Below are positions 1 to 7,146 of a stretch of DNA of 64,000 nucleotides, piece after piece. Source of the stretch: Pseudonocardia sp. C8 (lineage in GTDB: Bacteria > Actinomycetota > Actinomycetes > Mycobacteriales > Pseudonocardiaceae); the NCBI RefSeq assembly GCF_014267175.1, contig NZ_JACMTR010000001.1:62001-126000 (forward strand), read 5' to 3'. The position numbers were made by a program, and so were the translations under genes. How positions within the stretch are numbered: the stretch's first letter is position 1; each line of letters opens with the position of its first letter. A model generated the notes under the pieces. That model did not search any database. It worked only from the letters and a program-made list of their open reading frames with translations, and was not told where the DNA came from.

Positions 1-451
1 CGTGCTCTTGAGGGTCGTCGTAGCACAAGCGGCGGCGAATGCCATGCCCGTTGGCCTGAGCACCACCCCCGAAGGTAGCCACGATCCGGGCGATGTCTTC
101 AGCCTCGCTACTGTCGTATCCCCCGTAATCAGGATCGTCCCCGTCGAGGTGGCCGCACAGCACGTGGCCCAGTTCATGAGCGAGCGAGTGGTCCCGATGC
201 CACGGCGATGTGTGCTCACGCCAGGCGATCACATCGACCTCGGGCAGCGAGAAACTCACTGCCAGGCCCTCGGTGAGCGGATGCTCAACCAGCCTGATGG
301 GTCGCCCCCGCAAATTGCCGATCGGTCCAACAAGGTCCATCACGGCGAGCGGAGGTGTCACCTGAAGGCTTTGGAGCAGATTGCGGCAGGCTGCTCGCAG
401 CGCCCGATTAGGCTTCTGACTCCTCACTGGTACCCCCGTCCGGCGGATCAT
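1..451 (-). CDS. ImmA/IrrE-family metallopeptidase, partial (3' end outside window)
   Basis: Reading the minus strand from an ATG at 451 gives an open frame of 150 codons that runs off the left edge. It contains HELGH (codons at about 178-164), preceded by SLA and followed by VLCGHLD. Further on comes a helix with EAEDIA, the usual site of the third zinc ligand. This is the ImmA/IrrE (DUF955) pattern. Family members are zinc proteases that cleave a partner repressor, usually a helix-turn-helix protein encoded alongside. An in-frame TAA lies 6 nt upstream of the ATG, so the start is well bounded. The nearest HTH gene (1838-2320, same strand) is separated from it by the amidohydrolase on the other strand; the pair may once have been adjacent. 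The family call is strong; its substrate is unknown. Confidence 0.82.
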   Translation of the reverse strand, partial: MIRRTGVPVRSQKPNRALRAACRNLLQSLQVTPPLAVMDLVGPIGNLRGRPIRLVEHPLTEGLAVSFSLPEVDVIAWREHTSPWHRDHSLAHELGHVLCGHLDGDDPDYGGYDSSEAEDIARIVATFGGGAQANGHGIRRRLCYDDPQEH

Positions 452-477
452 TCGTTACTCGTTGTAGCCGTCGGGGG

Positions 478-1785
478 TTGCGCCACCTGGACCGACGATC
501 GGTACCGTCTCGCGTCGTGCGAGATGCCGCAACGCCCGAACCGTGCGAGCCGTTCCTGCTGACAGCCGGCCAGGTGATCGTGGCGCCCGACCAGCCGGTT
601 CTGCCCCGGGGCGCCGTCCTTGTCACCAGTGATGGACGGATCGGCGACGTGGGCCCCGAGGCGGCGATGGCGGAGCGGCATCAGGGCACCCGTCGGCTGG
701 AGTTTCCGGCCGCCACGGTTCTCCCAGGCCTGATCAACGCACACGTGCATCTGGCGTTCGAGGCCACCGCCGACCCGGTCGCCGCGTTGCGCCGTGGCGA
801 TCACGCCACAGTTCGCGGCACCATCGCCGCGCACGCTCGCACGCTGCTGGATGCGGGCGTCACCACGGTTCGCGACCTGGGCGACCGCGACGGCCTCGTC
901 GGAGAGTTCCGCGATCAGGTCGCTGCCGGCACGGCGGTCGGGCCTCGGGTGCTGAGTGCCTACGCTCCTCTTACCTCGCCACAGGGCCATTGCTGGTTTC
1001 TTGGTGGCGAGGTTTCCGGCGTATCGGCGGTGCGTGCTGCGGTACACGAGCAGGCCGATCGCGGAGCCGATCTGATCAAGCTCATGGCCGGCGGCGGCCG
1101 GCTGACACCCCTGGCAGCTCCCGTGTGGGAGAGCCAGTTCAGCCTCGAGGAACTGCGCGCAGCGGTGGAGACTGCACACGGTCGTGGACTCCGAGTTGCG
1201 GCCCACGCACACGGCACGGACACGATGGCGCTGTGCGCCGAGGCCGGCGTCGACACGATCGAGCACGGTGGGTGGCTGACCGGTCCGACCGCCGAGCCGC
1301 GCTGCTACGAGCCGCGCGAGGACATCGCCGACCTCATCGCGGACCGAGGTATCGCTGTCTGCCCCACTCGATTCCGGAACTGGCGCAGCTGGCCGCCCGA
1401 GGCCGGGCTTGACGGCCTCATGAAACGTCTGGCATGGATGCGGTCGCGTGGGATCGCGTTGATCGCCGGTACCGACGCTGGAGTAGGCAACGGCAAGTAC
1501 GACGATCTGGTTGAAGCCCTGGGCCTCTACGTCGCCGCCGGCTGGTCCCCGAGCGAAGCCCTTGCCCTGGCCACGACTCGTGGCAGTGCGGCACTCGGCC
1601 GCGAAAGCGACGTCGGCCGCGTCGCTCAGGGCTGCACCGCCGACCTCCTTGTCGTCGACGGTGACCCGCTTGCCGACCTGGAAGCACTGCGCGCCGTGCA
1701 GTGCGTCGTTGCCGGGGGACGTCTGCATCATCCGCATCCTGTCGATCCTTCGTCCCGTCGTGCCGACCTGCCGGGGTGCTGCTGA
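478..1785 (+). CDS. Amidohydrolase-superfamily metal-dependent hydrolase
   Basis: Soluble protein of up to 435 aa with the metal-dependent amidohydrolase layout. An N-terminal strand region (LLTAGQVIV) is followed by NAHVH near residue 89 (first metal site), DLIKL near 199 (candidate carboxylated lysine), HAHG near 242, IEHGG near 262, and AGTDAG near 331 (catalytic Asp). A C-terminal GCTADLLVVDGDPL strand closes the beta-sandwich. It resembles imidazolonepropionase-like and prolidase-like members that hydrolyse C-N bonds in cyclic or peptide-like amides; the substrate cannot be read from sequence. The TTG at 478 is the longest start, and the GTG at 511 is also plausible because homology begins around residue 25. 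It stands alone between the two leftward regulator-type genes and looks like an insertion between them. Confidence 0.8.
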   Translation: MRHLDRRSVPSRVVRDAATPEPCEPFLLTAGQVIVAPDQPVLPRGAVLVTSDGRIGDVGPEAAMAERHQGTRRLEFPAATVLPGLINAHVHLAFEATADPVAALRRGDHATVRGTIAAHARTLLDAGVTTVRDLGDRDGLVGEFRDQVAAGTAVGPRVLSAYAPLTSPQGHCWFLGGEVSGVSAVRAAVHEQADRGADLIKLMAGGGRLTPLAAPVWESQFSLEELRAAVETAHGRGLRVAAHAHGTDTMALCAEAGVDTIEHGGWLTGPTAEPRCYEPREDIADLIADRGIAVCPTRFRNWRSWPPEAGLDGLMKRLAWMRSRGIALIAGTDAGVGNGKYDDLVEALGLYVAAGWSPSEALALATTRGSAALGRESDVGRVAQGCTADLLVVDGDPLADLEALRAVQCVVAGGRLHHPHPVDPSSRRADLPGCC

Positions 1786-1837
1786 GCGCGGCGGGCAGAC
1801 CCACCGACGGTGGCGGCGTCCGGGCACGGTTCTCCGA

Positions 1838-2320
1838 CTAGCTGTTGGAGTTGGCATCTCGTTCTGTGGATGACTCCGCCTCGTCGGTCTCCGCGAGCGT
1901 GTCGGCAATGGCGAGGATCTTCTTCTGCATCTCCGGGCTCATCGATCCGTACCGTCCAGCGAAATGACGGACACCGCGATCCGCGAGCTTCGCGCTCATC
2001 TCACGTTCCTCGGCCAGCTGACGCTCGAGCGTTTCCAGCCGGTTCGCGTCCTCGGCGTCGCGCCACGGCTGGTCAACAGGGGTGCTTGCTTCGAAGTAGC
2101 TCAGCGTGATCGGGACATTCAGCTTGCCCGAGAAGTACGTCGCCAGCGCCTGAAGATGCTGGAACGTCGGGTTGGTCCGAGCCCCCGTCCGCAACTGCCA
2201 CAGATACGGCGCCGAGATCGTCGGCCCACCGGCAGCCTTGATCTCCCTGGCAATGGAATCGTAGCTCGGACGACCAGCAGCGACGATCAGTGCGTCGATC
2301 TTCTCACTCAGCTCAGACAC
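1838..2320 (-). CDS. EspR-like helix-turn-helix transcriptional regulator
   Basis: 160 aa. An N-terminal XRE-type helix-turn-helix contains SAPYLWQLRTGARTNP (about residues 36-51), which strongly recalls the DNA-reading region of mycobacterial EspR (SAPYLSQLRSGNRTNP). The C-terminal part, LADRGVRHFAGRYGSMSPEMQKKIL, also follows EspR, where it mediates dimerisation. I chose the GTG at 2320 because GGGGGAGG lies 6-13 nt upstream; the longer frame to 2347 would start inside a hairpin. EspR-type proteins bind paired distant sites and act as nucleoid-like regulators. Here the protein faces away from the conjugation genes across a 297-bp region with a long inverted repeat, so it may control itself and the divergent gene at 2618. 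A second paralogue lies at 3043. Confidence 0.8.
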   Translation of the reverse strand: MSELSEKIDALIVAAGRPSYDSIAREIKAAGGPTISAPYLWQLRTGARTNPTFQHLQALATYFSGKLNVPITLSYFEASTPVDQPWRDAEDANRLETLERQLAEEREMSAKLADRGVRHFAGRYGSMSPEMQKKILAIADTLAETDEAESSTERDANSNS

Positions 2321-2335
2321 ATAGTCCTCCCCCAA

Positions 2336-2372
2336 GGCGCCGGGCACGATCCCGCGTGGGCTGCCCGGCGCC
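2336..2372. repeat. Perfect 11-bp inverted repeat in the leader of the EspR-like gene
   Basis: Arms GGCGCCGGGCA (2336-2346) and TGCCCGGCGCC (2362-2372) match perfectly around a 15-nt loop. On the minus strand the structure sits immediately before the ribosome binding site of the gene starting at 2320, so its RNA would fold in the 5' leader. It could be a leader attenuator, an operator, or the terminator of something upstream. No T-run follows. Confidence 0.5.
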
Positions 2373-2463
2373 GTAGCCTACAGGCTCCCGAGTAGCTAGC
2401 GATAGACGACTACCGCTGCTGTTATGAACGGCGACAGCGGAGCGTAGGCGCAGGCACTCTATT

Positions 2464-2500
2464 TGCGATCATCTATCAGTATATGCTGTCGTTGATCGCA
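2464..2500. promoter_or_regulatory. Inverted repeat around an AT-rich core, divergent promoter region
   Basis: TGCGATCA (2464-2471) and TGATCGCA (2493-2500) are perfect 8-bp arms 21 nt apart. They enclose a core containing TATCAGTATATG, which is strikingly AT-rich for this DNA. The site lies between the divergent EspR-like gene (start 2320) and the gene at 2618. It is a good candidate for an operator plus -10 region, and EspR-type proteins are obvious candidate binders, but that is inference. Confidence 0.45.
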
Positions 2501-2617
2501 TGGCCGTCGCTATTTACACCAGCTAACGCTGGCTGGTACAACCCTCACCGCACAACCCAGGCGCCGCCGACAGCCGCGACGCCTGCAGCAGACGCGACGA
2601 CTCGGGAGGAGGCGACT

Positions 2618-3055
2618 GTGCGTCCCACCGGCAGACGACATCCAGGGGCGGCCACGTCGGAGCCAGCCGGGAGCCTGGCGCACACCTGTGAACCGCCCCT
2701 TCCCTCTGGCGAGTCGCCCCTGGAGCCCTCGGTAGGGGTATTGCTCGGCCGCGAGCAGGCGCGTCACCACGACGAATGGGTCGCGACACGGCGCCAACTG
2801 CGCGGCGCGCTCGACTGCGCCCCCGACGAACTAGTAGCTCAGCTGGAGCGCGACTTGACGGCCGCTGCTGCCGCGGCGATCACGGCTCTTCAGACGGTCA
2901 GGACTACAGCGGCCGGTGACGTCAGCTTCGCCGAGGGAGTCAGCACACGTGCAGAGCAGCCGCTCGCAACCGCGACAGCAGCGCTGCGGTCGGCGCTCGC
3001 GTCGCACCTGGCCTTGGAGGCACAACTACGAGCGTCCCAGGGTCAGGTCTCGTGA
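2618..3055 (+). CDS. Hypothetical protein, alanine-rich helical
   Basis: 145 aa, not recognised. The GTG at 2618 is chosen because GGAGGAGG sits just upstream; the longer frame back to 2483 lacks such a site. The N-terminal 45 residues are Pro/Gly/Ser-rich. From about residue 55 the protein becomes a long Ala/Leu/Arg-rich stretch (VATRRQLRGAL, LVAQLERDLTAAAAAAI) that looks helical, possibly coiled coil. There is no signal peptide or membrane segment. Its last 13 bases overlap the end of the convergent EspR-like gene at 3043. It is the first rightward gene ahead of the conjugation cluster and could be an accessory or regulatory protein. Confidence 0.55.
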   Translation: MRPTGRRHPGAATSEPAGSLAHTCEPPLPSGESPLEPSVGVLLGREQARHHDEWVATRRQLRGALDCAPDELVAQLERDLTAAAAAAITALQTVRTTAAGDVSFAEGVSTRAEQPLATATAALRSALASHLALEAQLRASQGQVS

Positions 3056-3447
3056 TCGGGATGTTCGGTGGTGTGCATGGCGTGCAGGTCAGCGACAACG
3101 CGCTCCAGCGCTTGCCGGGTTTCGGGCTGCAGACGGCCGATGGCACGGACCAGCCCGTGGAGCTGGCCCTGGCGCACGATCAACAACAGCTCGTGCTCCT
3201 CTGCCGTGATCTCGTCGTACGGGCTGTCGTCGAGGAGATAGGCCGGCGAGACTCGGTAGAAGCGAGCGATGGCCTCCAGCGTGGATTTGGACGGGTTCGT
3301 CCCGCGCCCGAGGCGCAGCGCGTTGAGGTTGGCTCGCGAGACCGAGCCGCCGAGCGCGCGGATGCCGGCCACGGTTTCGTCAAGTGTGTAGGGACCGCGA
3401 CCCTCGGGGTGGACCGTGCGAGCGAGGTGGTCGAGCTTGTCGACCAA
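3043..3447 (-). CDS. Second EspR-like helix-turn-helix regulator
   Basis: About 134 aa. The segment HPEGRGPYTLDETVAGIRALGGSVSRANLNALRLGRGTNP lines up with the EspR N-terminus (PPGRGPHTSAEVIAALK followed by the recognition helix and RTNP). It continues with LEAIARFYRVSPAYLLDD, the end of the XRE fold, and a C-terminal helix RLQPETRQALERVV. The open frame extends upstream to 3978 but overlaps the T4SS gene on the other strand. Homology begins near codon 3447, so I take the TTG there; a GTG at 3540 is the alternative. It is divergent from the conjugation operon that starts at 3524, which makes it a natural candidate regulator of transfer genes. Confidence 0.72.
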   Translation of the reverse strand: MVDKLDHLARTVHPEGRGPYTLDETVAGIRALGGSVSRANLNALRLGRGTNPSKSTLEAIARFYRVSPAYLLDDSPYDEITAEEHELLLIVRQGQLHGLVRAIGRLQPETRQALERVVADLHAMHTTEHPDHET

Positions 3448-3523
3448 CGTGCGGGGCTCGACGTCAGCCTCTTCAAGACCCCGGGTCTGCGACCGGGGCC
3501 GCGACGAGGAACGGACCGGACCG

Positions 3524-4561
3524 ATGCCTAAGGCGCGCACTCGCCCCGCGCCACAGTGGAGGACCGCACCCGGCCTGGGTACCTCAGCCCCCGCCGCCGC
3601 GGCCCCGACGCAGACCGACGAACCGGCGCCACCTGCGCCGGCATCCCCTCGGTTCGTACCGTTCCGGCCGCCGGCGCGGGAGGCGAGCCCGCTGCGGGAT
3701 GGCGGTGCGGCTGCCCAGCACCGCGACGACGAGGGCGCTGCCGGGCCTGCGCTGTACACCCACGCCACGGCGGTACCGCCGCGGACCCCGAAGCCCGAGC
3801 CTGAAGAGGCCGAACCCGCGAGCGCGCCGGAGGCGCCCACTGAGGGCAGCGACACGGAGCCGCCCCCTGAGCGGTCGGTCGACGCTGCAGCAGCGCCCGG
3901 CCCGGGCGCTGCGGACGCCGAGCTCGCCGCGCCGCAGGTGCGCTTGGCCGCCGGCTTCCCGGACCATGCCCCGGACAACGACCCACCGACGTCGACTGGG
4001 AACGGGTCCGGCAGTCGTCAGCCGCGCAGTGGGCTCGCTCGCTACTCCGGGGCCGAGGAGTCGTTCACACGCTCGGTGCGGTCACTGGAGCCAATCTCTG
4101 ATCTGGAGGCGACCGCGTTCGCAGGGCGGTTCGCCGCGGACTTCCAGTCCTTCGACGAGGATCAGCCCACCCGCCGCTCAGAGGTGCTCCGGCCTCTACT
4201 TGCTGACCCCCAGGCCAGCACCTGGGGGTGGTCGGGCGAGGGCAGGCAGCGCGCCGATTCACCGCAGCCGAACCGGATCTACCGGCGCTCGGATGTGGTG
4301 GTGTTCGTCGAGGTCGTCGTGCGAGTCACGCCCTATGCGCGCGCCTGCCCATCGCCTGACCCCACTACGACGGCCCAGGGTGATGTTCCCGCACCGGCCG
4401 GGCTGCTCGGCCCGTCGAGCGCTCCCCCGCCGGCCGACCCGGCCTGGGTCGCCGGTGGGTCGAGCTGGGTCCGGATGACCGTGCCGATCACCCGAGCCAA
4501 CGATGACGGCCGGCTGGTCGTCGACCCCCACCTGGTCCCCGACCCGTCCTCCGCGAGGTAG
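3524..4561 (+). CDS. Conjugation-cluster protein with Pro/Ala-rich N-terminus
   Basis: 345 aa from the ATG at 3524, with GAGGAAC upstream. Residues 1-160 are Pro/Ala/Glu-rich and disordered-looking. The folded part, about residues 165-345, reads SVRSLEPISDLEATAFAGRF, then strand-rich segments (VVVFVEVVVRV, SSWVRMTVPIT) and ends DDGRLVVDPHLVPDP. That ending is reminiscent of NTF2-like domains in TcpC/VirB8-type conjugation proteins. There is no clear membrane segment in this chain. It is the first gene of the long rightward operon, 6 bp before the MinD-like gene, so a role in assembly of the transfer machinery is likely. The domain assignment is tentative. Confidence 0.6.
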   Translation: MPKARTRPAPQWRTAPGLGTSAPAAAAPTQTDEPAPPAPASPRFVPFRPPAREASPLRDGGAAAQHRDDEGAAGPALYTHATAVPPRTPKPEPEEAEPASAPEAPTEGSDTEPPPERSVDAAAAPGPGAADAELAAPQVRLAAGFPDHAPDNDPPTSTGNGSGSRQPRSGLARYSGAEESFTRSVRSLEPISDLEATAFAGRFAADFQSFDEDQPTRRSEVLRPLLADPQASTWGWSGEGRQRADSPQPNRIYRRSDVVVFVEVVVRVTPYARACPSPDPTTTAQGDVPAPAGLLGPSSAPPPADPAWVAGGSSWVRMTVPITRANDDGRLVVDPHLVPDPSSAR

Positions 4562-4567
4562 CAGCTC

Positions 4568-5902
4568 ATGACGTCGACGAACCACACCCGGCCCGAGTCC
4601 TCCAACCAGACACCGTGGACACCGGACAGCGCCAGCCTTGCATGGATGTCCGCCCCTGCCGCGCCGTCATCGGACAGTTCGACTGCCCGCCCCGACGCGG
4701 CGAGCGAGGCACCCGCCGTGCCCGCATCTCCGGCGCCGGAGCCGCGTCCAGAGCAGCTCTCGGCGTCGGCAGCCCCGCAGGCCGAGCGGTCGTCTCCTGC
4801 CCCCCGCGTCCAGGACCATCGGGAATCGCGGCGGCCGACGGCCCCGACCACTCCCCCGCCGTCCCGGGAGCCGCAGCGTCAGCCGGTCACGAGTGGGCCG
4901 GTCGAACGCGCCCCCGGGTACCCGGCCGGGGGTGGAGGGTCTGAGCCGTTCGTCAATGCGGTCCGGGCCCGGGCGACCGCACCACGGCAGGGATGGCGGG
5001 CGGCGTTCTACAGCCTCACCGGCGGCCGCTGGAATCCCGGATTGTCCCCGGCCGAGCAACGGCTCATCGAGCAGCAGCGCAAGATCCGCACCCCGATGGA
5101 CGGGCCGCACTCCGTGGTGGTCAGCTCCCTGAAGGGCGGCGTGGGCAAGACGACGACGGCGGCGCTGCTCGGGCTGAACCTCGCCGAGGGACGCGGCGAG
5201 CGGGTCGTGGCCGTGGACTCCAACCCCGACGCCGGGACCCTCGGCGACCGCCTGGTCGGCGAGCAGGAAGCCGCGCAGCTGACCGTGCGCAAGCTGCTGC
5301 AGAACCTCGACCAGGTCCGCTCGTTCTCGGATCTGTCCCGCTACGTGCATCTGGTCGACCGGTTGCAGGTGGTGACCTCCGAGCAGGAGCCCGAGGAGTC
5401 CGAGGCGTTCTCGCAGAAGGACTACGAAGCAGTCCTGGAGGTCCTTAGCCGGTTCGCGCAGGTCCTGGTGACCGACTCTGGTACCGGGATCACGCACTCG
5501 GCGATGCAGGGCGGTCTGGCCCGCTGCGACTCGCTGGTCATCGTCGGTTCGTTGACCCAGGACGCGGCCTCCCGTGCCGCGAAGACGCTGAACTGGCTGT
5601 CCCGCCGCCGCTGGGCGGATCTCGCGGAGAACGCCGTAGTGGTGCTGTCCCAGGATCGCAACAGCTCGTTCATCGACGAGCAGCCGATCCTGGACCACTT
5701 CCGGTCCCGCTGCCGCGCGGTGCTGACCCTGCCCGCGGACCCACACCTGCACGCCGGTGGGCAGATCGACCTCGACGCCTTGCGGCCAGCGACCCGGGAC
5801 GCGGCGATGGAGATCGCCGCGACCGTGGCCGAGGGCTTCTACGGCTGCCCGACCTCGCTCGGCCGTCCGGCGGGGGATCGTCGCTCCGACGTGGCCTGGT
5901 GA
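4568..5902 (+). CDS. MinD/ParA-like ATPase with Pro-rich N-terminal extension
   Basis: 444 aa. Residues 1-150 are Pro/Ala/Ser-rich. A P-loop ATPase domain follows with the deviant Walker A KGGVGKTT at about 189-196, then VVAVDSNPDAGTLGDRL (switch region) and VLVTDSGTGITHSAM (Walker B-like). The layout of a long proline-rich arm and a MinD-like ATPase recalls EspI of mycobacterial ESX loci and ATPases of actinobacterial conjugation clusters. It is more likely to position or regulate the secretion apparatus than to partition DNA, since a separate parA-parB pair lies at 62.5-64 kb. Its TGA overlaps the ATG of the next gene (TGATG), which implies coupled translation. Confidence 0.82.
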   Translation: MTSTNHTRPESSNQTPWTPDSASLAWMSAPAAPSSDSSTARPDAASEAPAVPASPAPEPRPEQLSASAAPQAERSSPAPRVQDHRESRRPTAPTTPPPSREPQRQPVTSGPVERAPGYPAGGGGSEPFVNAVRARATAPRQGWRAAFYSLTGGRWNPGLSPAEQRLIEQQRKIRTPMDGPHSVVVSSLKGGVGKTTTAALLGLNLAEGRGERVVAVDSNPDAGTLGDRLVGEQEAAQLTVRKLLQNLDQVRSFSDLSRYVHLVDRLQVVTSEQEPEESEAFSQKDYEAVLEVLSRFAQVLVTDSGTGITHSAMQGGLARCDSLVIVGSLTQDAASRAAKTLNWLSRRRWADLAENAVVVLSQDRNSSFIDEQPILDHFRSRCRAVLTLPADPHLHAGGQIDLDALRPATRDAAMEIAATVAEGFYGCPTSLGRPAGDRRSDVAW

Positions 5903-7092
5903 TGAGCACCGCCCTGCTGGCGCGGCTCGGGTGGGTGCTGACGCTGTCGTCGACGCTTGCTGCGTTCGGTGTGGCTCCGACCGCGCCGCCGGACAACGTC
6001 GACTGCGGGTTCCGGATCACCGCGGTGCACGTGCTGGCCGAGATGACCGGCGACACCTCCCCGCGGGCCGAGCGGATCCGACGAGCGCTGATCGACGCGG
6101 GCGCGAACGAGCCGGGGTTCGTCCCGGAGTCGTGCTACGACACGGGGTCGGGCGGCGGCGGATCGCCCGGGAGCGCCGGCGGCGGCGGCCAGGGCACTGG
6201 GGCCGGTGGCGACCAGAGCGATTCCGGGTCTGGCTCCGATCAGCCGGGGAACGGCGGTGGCGGTTCTGGTGGCGACCAGGACGGATCTGGCCCTGCTTCC
6301 CCGGCAGGTTCGGATTCTGGAACCAACTCGAGTCAGCAGGGCCAGACGGCGGCGGAGGCGTTCGGTTGGGGAGAACCGGCGAAGGTCGATGACTTCGAGA
6401 ACGGCCTGGAGGGGTGGAACCTCTACGACGGACCCGGCCACGGCGGTAACGGCACCCGCTCCCCCGATGCCGCGTCGGTGTCCGACGGGATCCTCACGAT
6501 CAACGGCACCGGTGACGGCACCACGGCTGGGATGGCCTGGGCGGACAGTTCCCAGCAGTACGGCCGGTGGGAAGTTCGCATGAAGGCACCGACGGGTTCC
6601 CCGTCCTACAACGCGTTGGCGTTGCTGTGGCCCACAGCGGAGAACTTCCCGGTCGGCGGCGAGGTCGATTTCGCCGAGATCATGGACCCGGACCGCAAGA
6701 AGGTCGAGCTGTTTCTTCACTATGGAGCCGACAACTCCCAGGTCCACGGTGAGGTCGAGGTCGATGCCACCGAGTGGCACAACTACGCCGTCGAGTGGAC
6801 CCCCGAGGCCATGACGGCCTTCGTGGATGGCAGGGAATGGTGGAAGTCCGAGGACACGAGCATCTTCCCGCCGGGTCCGATGCATCTGACGCTCCAGCTG
6901 GACTGGTTCCCCAAGGGCGACAGCGAAACCGGTCAGGTGCATTACGACTGGGTTCGGATGTGGCCACTCGGCGAGGGAGAGGGCGCCTCGACCGGTTCTG
7001 CCGGGAGCGCTGGTTCCACTGATGCCGATTCCAGCACGACGATCACCGATGAGGTCAACAACTGGGGTGGGCGCATGCACGGAATCCGCTGA
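5902..7092 (+). CDS. Secreted GH16-family glycoside hydrolase in conjugation operon
   Basis: 396 aa. A signal peptide (ALLARLGWVLTLSSTLAAFGVAP) is followed by a short domain and a Gly/Ser/Asp-rich linker (about 75-150). From about residue 160 comes a GH16 beta-jelly-roll: DDFENGLEGWNLYDGP, GRWEVRMKAP, then the catalytic E-x-D-x-x-E motif in GGEVDFAEIMD (E254, D256, E259) and EWHNYAVEWTPEAMTAFVDG. GH16 enzymes cut beta-1,3/1,4-glucans, galactans and related polymers. In an otherwise ordinary T4SS operon this suggests opening of a surface glucan or capsule in donor or recipient. All three catalytic carboxylates are present, so activity is likely. The substrate is unknown. Confidence 0.85.
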   Translation: MSTALLARLGWVLTLSSTLAAFGVAPTAPPDNVDCGFRITAVHVLAEMTGDTSPRAERIRRALIDAGANEPGFVPESCYDTGSGGGGSPGSAGGGGQGTGAGGDQSDSGSGSDQPGNGGGGSGGDQDGSGPASPAGSDSGTNSSQQGQTAAEAFGWGEPAKVDDFENGLEGWNLYDGPGHGGNGTRSPDAASVSDGILTINGTGDGTTAGMAWADSSQQYGRWEVRMKAPTGSPSYNALALLWPTAENFPVGGEVDFAEIMDPDRKKVELFLHYGADNSQVHGEVEVDATEWHNYAVEWTPEAMTAFVDGREWWKSEDTSIFPPGPMHLTLQLDWFPKGDSETGQVHYDWVRMWPLGEGEGASTGSAGSAGSTDADSSTTITDEVNNWGGRMHGIR

Positions 7093-7146
7093 CCCGTTGT
7101 CCATCCGGTTGTAGTGAGCACCCCCGATCACATCACGGAGTCCTGT

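Noticed and set aside
2..562. 186-codon rightward frame at the left edge
   Set aside because: The minus strand encodes the HELGH metallopeptidase in the same place; the rightward frame has no family resemblance.
448..1908. 486-codon leftward open frame opposite the amidohydrolase
   Set aside because: It mirrors the rightward gene codon for codon in high-GC DNA, has no recognisable motifs, and the plus strand carries the complete amidohydrolase signature.
4195..4227. CCCCCAGG/CCTGGGGG inverted repeat as a possible terminator
   Set aside because: It lies inside the coding part of the 3524 gene with no break in the frame, so it is more likely coincidental in GC-rich codons.
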